Assembly (NCBI GenBank): GCA_019916065.1 | Contig: CM034238.1 | Span: 36,919,375-36,983,374 of the forward strand | Source: Vitellaria paradoxa | Taxonomy: Eukaryota; Streptophyta; Magnoliopsida; Ericales; Sapotaceae | Length of the DNA: 64,000 nt | Direction of reading: 5' to 3' | In this document: positions 1 to 10,200 of the stretch, piece after piece | How positions within the stretch are numbered: the stretch's first letter is position 1 | Layout: every line of letters starts with the position of its first letter | Translations under genes and position numbers: made by a program | The notes under the pieces: model-generated | What the model saw: only the letters and a program-made list of their open reading frames with translations | What the model was told of the DNA's origin: nothing | The model's database searches: none

Positions 1-232
1 TCAGTAAATAACACGCCCCCGTGCCTCTCAGTCGGCGGGCAAAAGATTATCTTTTCGATGCTTTTTTGGCAGAGAGGCTTCCCTTCATGTTTGGAATATC
101 TACAAAAAGGGGAGGCTAATTTCACTTACTCTGTAACTGCGAGGTCGAGTATAGCTTTGAAGTCAGAACTCGGTTTCCAAGCTTTCTCTGTAGTCTGTCT
201 CTCTCTTGATCCAGCATTAATTGTAAGGTGAG
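1..232 (+). other. GC-richer leader-like segment with candidate splice donor
   Basis: This stretch is clearly richer in G+C than the following 1.7 kb and contains no convincing reading frame. It ends in AATTGTAAG|GTGAGAG, a good match to a plant 5' splice site at about 230, so it could be a noncoding first exon on the plus strand followed by the start of an intron. No downstream exon was recognised before the copia element at 1950. It could equally be the edge of an unrecognised repeat. Low confidence. Confidence 0.25.
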
Positions 233-337
233 AGTATCTGGCTTTGCTTTAACATTCTGTTTTTGTTCATTCCTCTCACTTTTCTTCTGCTATTTATTTC
301 AAGTTTTGCCTTCAGTCTTACTTCCAAACTGTGGCAC

Positions 338-499
338 TGCAACTTTATAGCTTCTTCTTCTTCTTTCAAAGATTTATTTTTAACTTTTTTTTCCCCATTT
401 TTAAGACCGGAATTAGGGTGCAACTTTATAGCTTCTTCTTCTTCTTTCAAAGATTTATTTTTAACTTTTTTTTCCCCATTTTTAAGACCGGAATTAGGG
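338..499. repeat. Exact tandem duplication, 2 x 81 bp
   Basis: Two adjacent copies (338-418 and 419-499) of an 81-bp unit starting TGCAACTTTATAGC and ending AATTAGGG appear identical. Because 81 is a multiple of three, the duplication leaves frames open on both strands, which explains the two short open frames here. Nothing suggests it codes. Perfect identity points to a recent event. Confidence 0.9.
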
Positions 500-1949
500 A
501 GCAACTTTGAGAAAACCCCAAACAGACTTGAGGGCAAGTACGATTTTAGTTAGTTGCTGAAATGAGAATTACATTTCTTGAAACCATTTTCCTTGCTATA
601 ATTTTAAATACAACACTAAACTCCTACGTACTCTACTTATGACTGGAATATTTCTTTTTTAAATTAAATTTTTAATCAATCAGTTTTTTTGCCTCAAAAT
701 TTTTTATTTTATTTTTTCTTTCATTATTATTTTCTCTCTGCCTACTAAGTTATTTTCTGCTTAAAAGTCAACTTTTTATTGACTCTAGTGAGTGGAATTT
801 CATCTTTTTTGGAGGGTGTTAACTGTTAAATTATAGTCAATATTTGCACTTCAATTGTAGATGTTAACTGCTACTTTTAAGAGCAAGCTGAATTGAAATA
901 ACTTTAAGCACAAGGGGCAAACCGTAATTATTTCCAGTTAAAAATATTGAAATCTTGTTATAAAAATTTACATTCAAATAAGGATTTAGCTATTGAGATT
1001 TATTTTTGTAGAGTATGAAACATGATAATGAGTAAGAAAACCGAGGGACATGGTTGATCTAATATATAGAATAACAAGTAAAACCGTCTGTTTTTTTTTT
1101 TTTTTTTTTAATTTTCAAAACTAAAAAGTAATGAAGCTTTGAGAATTTCGTGCTAAGCTAGAAAATTATGTTTAAAGTTTTGTCTTTGCTTGGATGAATC
1201 ATTAGTGAATCATTTAATCTCATAAAGTGTAGAAAAGTAAAGAGATTGAACATAAGAATTAACAAGAAAAAACTCCTCATGAATAATGTATAAAACTTGG
1301 AGTCACAAAAACAAAAAATCCCGACTTTGCACAAATCAATTACAAAGGTACGAACCATGGCAGCGTATAACCATACTCCTTTGCCAACACATAATAAAGA
1401 GTATCGTCACACCTTCGAATGCCAATACATGATCTGTAGAAATATTAACTTTCATGACTAAGCGTTTGAGAGAAGTCTCCTTAATGCATAATACATGAAT
1501 ATAATCTTTGTCTTTCACTCTAGAGCACTAGAAGGAGGTCCCTTTCTATAGAGTATAGGTAGCCATGTTTTAGCAACTTTCCAACTTCGAACAGGATTCA
1601 AAACCACTTCAACTTTCAGAAAAAATTCCAGTCATATGATGGGACAAGCTCCCAACGAGTTCTAGAACCGACTAACATCAAATCTGTTTTTCATGAAACA
1701 GGTAATTTATTAAATTAAAAAACTTGCATGTCATGAGTTGTTTTAAAGCATAGAAGTGAAAAATGTTTGAATTGTGTATGAAGTATCATCTAATATGCAA
1801 TGAATTTATACCATAACAATCTAATACAAATCTCATACGCTCTCCATAAACCATATACTTGTTATTTATATGAAATTAAATTTTTTTTATTTTTCAACTA
1901 ATTTTTCCAATTTTCATTTTTCAACCATTTGCCAATATTTTTTTGTAAT
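500..1949. other. AT-rich stretch without recognisable genes; LTR-like fragment at about 1200-1550
   Basis: No coding exon or RNA gene is recognised. A T-run of about 20 lies near 1091-1110. Between about 1225 and 1350 the sequence (AAGTGTAGAAAAGTAAAGAGATTG, then GAGAAAAACTCC-like text) resembles 21905-22030, suggesting two diverged pieces of one LTR-like repeat family on either side of the copia insertion. The last five bases (1945-1949, GTAAT) are the left target-site duplicate of the copia element. Confidence 0.4.
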
Positions 1950-2151
1950 AGTTAAAAATCAGAACAGAAAAATTAGAGAGAGAAGAAAAAGAGAGAGAGA
2001 TAAGATTTTTCTTCTCCCTCATACTCTATTTATAATCAAGTTTAGGTTACAAAATATAGAAATTGAAATCAGCCAATATATGGAATTAACAAAAAATAAC
2101 TAAATCACAATCCATTAATTATGCCTTAAATATTCCTAACATATTCTAACA
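1950..2151 (-). repeat. 3' LTR of the copia element (202 bp)
   Basis: It matches 20988-21189 almost base for base, with about six substitutions by eye. On the minus strand it begins TGTTAGAATATG and ends CTGATTTTTAACT. The reverse complement of CTATTTATAATC near 2024-2035 gives a TATAAATAG-type box, consistent with the LTR promoter. The terminal dinucleotide is CT rather than CA on the 3' side in both copies. Confidence 0.95.
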
Positions 2152-2160
2152 CTCCCCCTC
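2152..2160 (-). promoter_or_regulatory. Copia polypurine tract
   Basis: The plus-strand CTCCCCCTC directly abutting the 3' LTR reads GAGGGGGAG on the minus strand. This is the expected primer site for plus-strand DNA synthesis in reverse transcription. Confidence 0.85.
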
Positions 2161-5100
2161 AAACTGGAGCATAAAGATCAATCATGCCCAGCTTGGTAGA
2201 CAATTTCTGAAATGGAGAAACAGCCAAGGGCTTAGTAAACATATCACCCAACTGAGAGTCCGATCGTACAAATGGAGTAATGATATCATGTCTGACCAGA
2301 AGATCACGAATAAAGTGACAATCAACTTCTATATGCTTGGTACGTTCATGAAAGACGGGATTGTTAGCAATGAAGATTGCAGCCTGATTATCACAGAACA
2401 TAGACATCGGATTTGAAATATCAATACCAAAATCTCGAAGAAGAGAACGAACCCAAAGCATCTCAGACGCAGTATGAGCCATGGCGCGATACTCGGCCTC
2501 AGCACTAGATCGAGCCACTACAGTCTGCTTCTTACTACGCCATGTAACAAGATTACCACCGACAAAAGTATAGTATCCAGAAGTAGACCTCCGATCCAAA
2601 CGACTACCAGCCCAATCTGCATCGCTGTATCCAATTACATCGATCGTGGTAGAGGCTCGATAATGTAAACCTTTACCAGAAGAATTTTTCAAATACCTCA
2701 GAATACGACATACAGCTTCAAAATGAGGTTTGCATGGAGCGTGCATAAACTGAATGACCACACCAACTGCATATGAAATATCAGGACGAGTCACAGTGAG
2801 ATAGATCAATTTACCAACAAGACGTCGATAACGACCAACATCAGGAAATAGATCACCACTTTCACTATCCAAGCGAACAGAAGAGTCCATAGGAGTGTCA
2901 ACAGAGCGAGAACCCAGAAGTCCAGTCTCCGAGAGTAAATCCAGAACATATTTCCTTTGAGATAAAGATATACCCTGGGAAGAACGGGCAACTTCAATTC
3001 CAAGAAAATAACGTAAGGCACCAAGATCTTTTGTGTGAAACTGTTTTCCCAAATAACCCTTTAATTCGAAAATGCCCTTAGCATCATCACCAGAAATGAT
3101 AATATCATCCACATAGACAATTAAGATAATAGTACCAGATGGTGACTGATGAACAAATACTGAGTGATCAGAAGTGGATCGTTTGAAACCATATTCCATT
3201 AGAGTAGAACTAAACCGATCAAACCATGCTCGTGGAGATTGTTTAAGCCCATATAAGGCTTTGCGTAAGCGACAAACAAGATGCTCATTTCCTGTAACAG
3301 TATATCCCGGTGGTTGGTCCATATATACCTCTTCCTGAAGTTCACCATGTAGAAAGGCATTTTTAATATCCAACTGGAACAAGGGCTAAGATTTGCACAC
3401 TGCTACTGCAAGAAGGATGCGGATTTAATTAAGACGAGCCACTGGTGAGAATGTCTCAAGATAGTCCACACCATAAGTTTGGGTATAACCCTTAGCAACC
3501 AATCGGGCTTTAAGACGCTCAACAGATCCATCAGGATAGTACTTTATTGTGTAAACCCAACGACAACCAACTGGCTTCTTTCCCGGGGGGAGAGAAGTGA
3601 GCTCCCACGTCTGATTGAGATGTAGTGCTTGCATCTCCCCATCCATCGCTTTCTTCCAGTCCGGTGATAATAGTGCTTGATTATAAGATTTAGGAATAGA
3701 AACAGAGGACAAAACACACACAAAGGACTGGAATCGAGGTGAGATACGATGGTAAGAAACAAATTTAGCAATAGGATGCTGAGTACATGTACGTTTGCCT
3801 CGTCTTTGGGCAATAGGGAGATCAAGGTCATCAATAGAAGGAGGCTCAGGCTCATCCGGACTAGTAACAGAAGTATCTGGGTCAGAAGTAGGTGTCTTAA
3901 GTGTTACAGGATCCACAGGTGCAGTGGTGATTGGATCAGGGCGAGCGCGACGGTGATAGACTTGTAAAGGAACCTCAGGAATAGGAAGAACCGGATTAGG
4001 AGAAGAAATAGATGTAGGTGGCTCCCCCTCTTGATAGGAAGGAGAAAGCTCCCCCTCACGAGATGACAACTCCCCCTGAACCTGAAAATAGGGTGTAGAT
4101 TCAAAAAAAGTAACATCAGCACTAACAAAGAATCGATGAGATGGAGGATAATAACACCGGTAGCCCTTTTGAGTACGAGAGTATCCCAAGAAAATACATC
4201 GACGAGCTCGAGGTGATAATTTGTCCAGACCAGGATCAAGATTATGAACAAAGGCAGTGCAACCAAATGTATGAAGAGGAAGTGAAAAATGATTAGAAGA
4301 AGGATAAAGAAGAGAAAAAGAAGACTTATTACCAAGAGTAACGGACGGAACTCGATTGATAAGGTGACAAGCAGTTAAGACAGCATCCCCCCAATATGAT
4401 TTTGGAACATTCATGTGTATTTGCAAAGTGCGGGCGACATCCAACAGATGGCGATGCTTCCGTTCAGCAACACCATTCTGTTGAGAGGTATGAACACATG
4501 AGGTTTGATGAATAATGCCCCTGTCAACACAAAATTTTTCCATAACAGACTTGGTATACTCTAAAGCATTGTCAGACCGTAAAATTTTAATTCTTTTGTC
4601 AAACTGAGTAAAAATTTCATTATAAAAACGTAAAACAATATTGGGCAATTCAGAACGAGTTTTCATTAAAAATAACCATGTTATGCGTGAGAAATCATCC
4701 ACAAAAATGACAAAATAGCAATAACCATTAATAGTGGGGACTCTAGAAGGACCCCAAATGTCCGTATGGACTACAGAAAAAGGTTCAGACTCACGACCAT
4801 GACTACTACTAGGAAAAGAACTACGGTGATGCTTCCCTAGTTGACAAGCTTCACACTCTAGACTGGAGACAGAACCAAGACCAGGAACAGCAAGCTTGAG
4901 ACGAGATAAAGCTGGATGACCCAATCGACAATGCCACTGGAGAGGTGAATCTGAAACATGAAAAGCTGAAGAAGACAAGGAGAAACTGGTTGGGTCAAGA
5001 TAATAAAGACCATCTCGCTCACATCCCGAACCAATCATCTTCTGCGTCCTGAGATCCTGAAAAACACAGGAAGATGGAGAAAAGGTTATGGAGCAGTTTA

Positions 5101-5250
5101 AAAGTCTAGTTAACTGACTAACAGATAATAAGTTAAAAGGAAAGTTAGGCACATAAAGACTCGAAGGTAACGATAATGATACTGAGGGTTTGAGGTGTCT
5201 TTTGCCAGCTACAGGTCGGGAGGACCCGTCAGCTAACGTAAGACGATGAG
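2159..5250 (-). pseudogene. Copia pol: integrase, reverse transcriptase, RNase H (two nonsense codons)
   Basis: Read right to left in one frame, the segment shows the GAG-pre-integrase zinc motif (WHCRLGHP, later CEACQLGKH), the integrase core (VHTDIWGP, then ILRSDNALEY, then QQNGVAERKHR), the RT start (ARLVAKGYTQ) and, after the breaks, FQLDIKNAFLHGEL, YGLKQSPRAWF, the catalytic YVDD and RNase H (SDADWAG, SSAEAEYRAM, CDNQAA). Two in-frame stops, TAA at 3425-3427 and TAG at 3386-3388, lie in the conserved RT region between SPVARLN and FQLDIK, so the polyprotein is dead as it stands. The frame is open from 5250, where the Athila element interrupts it, so gag-protease continues at 19172 on the far side. 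The natural stop is at 2159-2161, touching the PPT. Confidence 0.93.
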
Positions 5251-7063
5251 TGATTGTACTATGAAAAGTACAATCATTAACCTTAATTAGTGATTTGTTA
5301 GGTGGATTTATAGCTAAAAAGATGATAAATTGTTTTTAAATGCATTCATGAGGAATTCTTGTGATTTGCAGGTGTTTGGGACTAAAATGGATGAAGTTGG
5401 GCTAAATTGGATGAAATCAAGAAGCTGGTTCGAACACATGTTTGAACCAACTATTGTTCAAACCAATGTTCTAACCACAGAAGGCAAACCAGAAAAAGAT
5501 GCAGCAGATTTTGGCTAAGTGTTGGAAAAAGTGGTTCAAACCAATGTTCAAACCATAGGATGTTTGAACCTTGGTTAGAACAACAGAAGCCAAGTATAGA
5601 CCAACAAGTGCTGAAATTGATTAAGGCAAATTGGTTCGAACCTTTGTTCAAACCACATCTGGTTTGAACTTTGGTTCGATTGACAGAAGGGTGAAAAGTT
5701 GCAGAGCTTAAAAAAATTTCTAAGTCCAAGACTTTGGTTCGAACTTTGGTTCGAACCAACCTTTGTTCAAACATTGGTTCGATCAACAGAAGCTGTGCAA
5801 GGTTCAACTGGAAGATAATTTTCTAAGTCCCAGACTTTGGTTCGAACTTTTGTTCGAACCAACCTTTGTTCAAACATTGGTTCGATCAACAGAAGCTGTG
5901 CAAGGTTCAACTGGAGGAAAATTTTCTAAGTCTCAAACTTTGGTTCGAACCCTTGTTCGAACCAACCTTGGTTCAAACACTGGTTAGAACAACAGAGGCT
6001 ATGCAAAGTCTAATTGGAGTGAAATCTGACTAAGTCCCAGAATTTGGTTCGAACCTTTGTTCGAACCAATCAGCCTGTTCGAACCTTTGTTCGAACCAAC
6101 CTGCAACTCGAGGATTCTGAAATTCAGCTTTTGAGAAATGGGCAATTATGTACTTTTACATGTTATATTTCATATATATATGTACGAAGGAGGTTTTTAC
6201 AGGGAGACAGATTCATTTCTTTCAGTTAAGCTTTCCTTTTAGAGAGAGAGAATTGTAGAGAGAGAAAGTGTATTCCATCTTCAATTTCTTGAAGTTCTTG
6301 TATCAGAATTTCAGTTTTATGAATGGATTTACTTCAATTTCTATTGTTTTCTTCTTTTATGATGTTTGAGTAGACTTCTCTCTTGGATTCAAGGCAAGTC
6401 TCGTAGTTGATTTGCAAGAATTTCAAGGTAATGGGCTTAATGTTGAAATCTATTTGTTAAAGGAAGAATCTATGTTTGATTTGAATTGATTATTGATTTT
6501 TGAGTTGAGATTTCAATTGAACTCAATTTTGTATGGTTTATGGCTTTTACTTATAGATTTCTATATAGAATTATCATGCCTTTCTCTTGGATTTGTATGG
6601 TAATTGCTATTCTTAGGATTTATATGTAAGACCTATAAGCTATGCATATTAGGTGTTTGATTTGAATTCTCAGCAGATTTTTGTTCTTAATTTCTTATTC
6701 AAATCAGATTTGGATTGTTCTAAGTGGTTTTATATTCAGAATATCTTTTGATCTACCCTTTTTAGGTGTAGAATTCTTGAAATTTATTGTCAATCACTAC
6801 GAGCTTGTTTTGGATCCAAGGTTTTCTTAAATTTGTTTCTTAAAACATTTTATCCAACCAACCAATTCTAAAACCAAATTGAATCTCTATCATTCATTGT
6901 GGGGTTGAAAATTTGTCTAAAACCTTTTCCAAGAATTGTTTGTTCACTAATTTTTACTAAGGCTCTCTGTGGACACGATCCGGTTCTCACCGGTAATTGT
7001 GCTTCAATAGACACCCTGCACTTGGGGTCGAGCCAATATTGATACATTGGAATCGAGCAAGCA
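5251..7063 (+). repeat. 5' LTR of the Athila element (1813 bp)
   Basis: Near-identical to 17360-19171. It starts TGATTGTACTATGAAAAGTACAATC, whose first bases form a small inverted repeat (GATTGTACTA...TAGTACAATC-like). The first third holds the GTTCGAAC array. A TA-rich box (TTATATTTCATATATATATG, about 6164-6183) and then GAGAGAGAG purine runs follow, a plausible core promoter and leader start. Short open frames inside the array recur identically in both LTRs and are not genes. Confidence 0.96.
5427..6105. repeat. Array of palindromic GTTCGAAC motifs in the 5' LTR
   Basis: By eye there are 12 copies of the self-complementary octamer GTTCGAAC, many in the extended form GGTTCGAACC, plus a similar number of decayed forms (GTTCAAAC, GGTTTGAAC, GGTTCGATC). 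They often come in pairs about 12 bp apart (TTTGGTTCGAACCTTTGTTC pattern) and sit on a larger imperfect repeat of about 100 bp containing CTAAGTCC and CAACAGAAGC. The same array occurs in the 3' LTR at 17536-18214. GGTTCGAACC also fits the core of the RNA polymerase III B box, but no tRNA-like structure accompanies it. Confidence 0.9.
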
Positions 7064-7068
7064 CTTTT

Positions 7069-7086
7069 TGGCGCCGTTGCCGGGGA
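7069..7086 (+). promoter_or_regulatory. Primer binding site matching tRNA-Asp
   Basis: TGGCGCCGTTGCCGGGGA lies five bases after the 5' LTR. It is complementary to the 3' end, including CCA, of plant tRNA-Asp(GTC) as I know it, and is the standard PBS of Athila elements. It primes minus-strand DNA synthesis. Confidence 0.93.
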
Positions 7087-7255
7087 GCCTTAAGCAACGG
7101 TGAACGACGATTTTGGGAAGTTTGGGCGGATTCATCCTCACCACCATTTCCAACGACGAATTGCACACTTTGGGTAATCTCGTTCCATATTTTTCATTTT
7201 CATTAGTAGTTTTTGATTTGAAATAAGTTAGCATTGGTAAACATTCATAAATTGC

Positions 7256-10200
7256 TTGTGCTTGTGCATTTGTTGCATCTTGTGCATGCATCTTAGGTCC
7301 GGTAGGATTGTTCAATCAATTTTGCATCCACAACATCAACCTATAGAGGAATTCATCGAGTTTTCATTAACTTCATCATCCACATCATCTACACCACAAT
7401 CACCATCGTCATCATCCGTTTCTACTGATTTAGCGCATTTAATGGAAAATTTGGGAGACAATGGGCAAGATGGCCAGGAGGCCATCGCTCCTTTAGATGC
7501 ACGACCATTGAGGGAGTTGTTGCACCCCGTGCGACAAACTACCCCTTCTTGCATAATTCTTCCTTTAAATCAGAGGAATTTCACTTTTAAGCCTGGCACA
7601 ATACAATTGTTACCCACATTTCATGGCATGGATTCGGAAAACCCATACACATACATGAAAGAGTTTGAGGATGTGTGTGCCACTTGCATGGATCAAAATG
7701 TGAGTGAAGACACCGTAAGGTTGCGGTTGTTTCCATTTTCTTTGAAGGATAAGGCCAAAATATGGCTCAATTCCTTAAGACCTCGCTCCATTGGCACATG
7801 GAGAGAAATGCAAGCGGAATTTTTGAAAAAGTATTTCCCAGCTCACAGAACATTAATGATGCAAAAACAAATCATGAATTTTTCATGTCAACCGGGTGAG
7901 TCATTTTTTCATGCATGGGAGAGGTTTAAAGATTTATGTAATGCATGTCCTCATCATGGATTTCCAATTTGGCGGCTGTGTAGTTTTTTCTATGATGCAT
8001 TGCCATCTGAGCATAAACAGTTAGTGGGTACCATGAGTAATGGCCAGTTTCTTGATAAGTCGGCTGAGGAAGCCTATGAGTTTTTGGAAGAGTTGGCTGA
8101 AAATACCAAATCTTGGGAGGTAACATCACCTTCACCTTTAGAGTCTAGAGGAGTCCAAGCACAATCTAGCGGGAAATTAAGGTTGAATGATAGTGACGAT
8201 TTGAGTGCTAGGATAGCTTCTCTCACTAGGAAGGTAGAGTTACTTGAGACAAAGAAGGTGAACATGATAAGTGAAAGGGAAGTGAGATGTGTCATTTGTG
8301 AGGTACCTGACCATAGCACTGATGAATGCCCCACGGTTCCAGCTTTCAAAGAAGTTTTGTATGGGCAAACTTCAAACACAAACACCTCACACAATTTCCC
8401 TAAGCCATACTCCAGTCAAACTCAAGCTCAGTCAGGACATCCTCCCCTTCCTAACCAATATCACCCTGGGTTGAGAAATCATCCCAATTTTTCATGGAGG
8501 AATGATTCATCTAGTGCACCCTACCCCCCACAATTCAATTCAAACCCTTCTCAAGGTCAACCACAAGGTCCATCTTCTAGTTCTTTCCAACCTCAATATA
8601 GGAAGTCATCATTAGAGGATACCCTTCAGCAGTTTATGCAAGGTCAAATTGGTATTAACAATCAAAGTGCTAAGAATCAAGAGCAAACCAATAGAGCCAT
8701 TGAGGATATTAGGAACCAATTGACCAAGCTCATTCAAAGTCAGAGTCAAACTGAAAAGGGTAGATTGCCTTCACAAACCATCCAGAACCCTCAGGGTCAA
8801 GTTCATATGGGAGAAACTTTAGGTGAAAAATCGACCCATGAGCATGTGCAAGCAATCACTACATTGAGGAGTGGAAGGGTAGTTGAAAAACCAGATGATC
8901 CGAGGTTGTTGAGAGTCAATGATAAAGAGGGAATGGTTTATGGAGAAAAGGGGGAGAGTAGTGAACAAGGTGAGAGCAAAATAGAAAAGAAACAAAATGA
9001 TGATGAGGGAAAGAGAAATGATGATGATGATGTGGTGGAAGAAGTTGTGAGAAATGAGAGAAATGAGAAAATGAAAAAGAACAAGGTTGAGAAGAATAAG
9101 GATGAGAATAAAGAGAGAGAACAAGTTGTAGGTTTCCAACCCCGACCACCATTTCCAAGCCAATTGAGCAAGTCAAAGAAAGAGTTGTTAAACTCTGAAA
9201 TTTTTGAGGTTTTCAAGCAAGTAAGGATCAACCTACCCCTATTAGATGCCATCAAACAAGTTCCATCTTACTCCAAGTTCTTAAAAGACCTTTGTACTGT
9301 TAAGAGGAGAGTGAGTGTCAAGGAAAAGGCTTTCATGGCAGAACAAGTTAGTGCCATTCTTCAATATAAGACCCCACCAAAATACAATGACCCAGGGTGT
9401 CCTACCATAGCATGTGTCATAGGTGAGCACAAGGTGAAACAAGCCCTACTAGACTTAGGAGCTAGTGTCAACCTTCTCCCTTACACAGTTTATCAACAGT
9501 TGGGCTTGGGGGAACTTAAGCCGACTAGAGTGACCTTGCAATTAGCTGATAGGTCGGTTAAGATTCCTAGGGGCATTTTGGAGGATGTGCTCATTCAGGT
9601 TGATAAGTTTTGCTATCCTGTGGACTTCATTGTTTTAGACACTCAGCCCACCCCTCAAGGTTCCATTCCACCTGTTCCTGTCATTTTAGGAAGACCTTTC
9701 CTAGCAACTACTAATGCGGTCATCAATTGTAGGAATGGTCTTATGAAAATTTCCTTTGGGAATTTGACAGCTGAAATGAATATCTTTAGAGTTGCTAAGC
9801 AACCCATGGAGGAAGAGGAGGATATAAGAGAGGTGGACTTGATTCAGACAGTTATGGAGGAACATGTTGAGAGGGAGTTTGTTGGAGATCCTTTGGAGAA
9901 GGCATTGATATTAGGAGATGGAAAAGATTATAGGGATGAGGTTGATGATGAAGATGTCTTGGAGGTGTTGAGTTGGTTAGATAGTGCACCCATCATGTCT
10001 ATAGAGCAGTCTGACCAATCTATAGAAAACCTTGCCCCAAACATGGTCAACCCTAGATCCTCCATTGTCAAGCCACCCAAGCCTGATAGGAAACCTCTTC
10101 CTAGTGAGCTTAAATATACATTTTTAGGAGAGGAAGAGTCATACCCAGTGGTCATATCTTCTCAGCTTACTAAGGACCAAGAAGAGAAGCTTGTAGAGAT

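Noticed and set aside
5427..6105. tRNA or tRNA-derived SINE because of repeated GGTTCGAACC
   Set aside because: No A box, acceptor stem or anticodon arm accompanies the motif, and the palindromes occur in regular multiples.
5330..6229. Four short open frames in the Athila LTR, repeated at 17439-18338
   Set aside because: They lie in a palindrome array and recur because the LTRs are identical; no protein similarity or start context supports them.
8819..9255. Antisense frames opposite gag-pol
   Set aside because: They mirror the acidic Glu/Lys-rich linker of the polyprotein and are low-complexity shadows.
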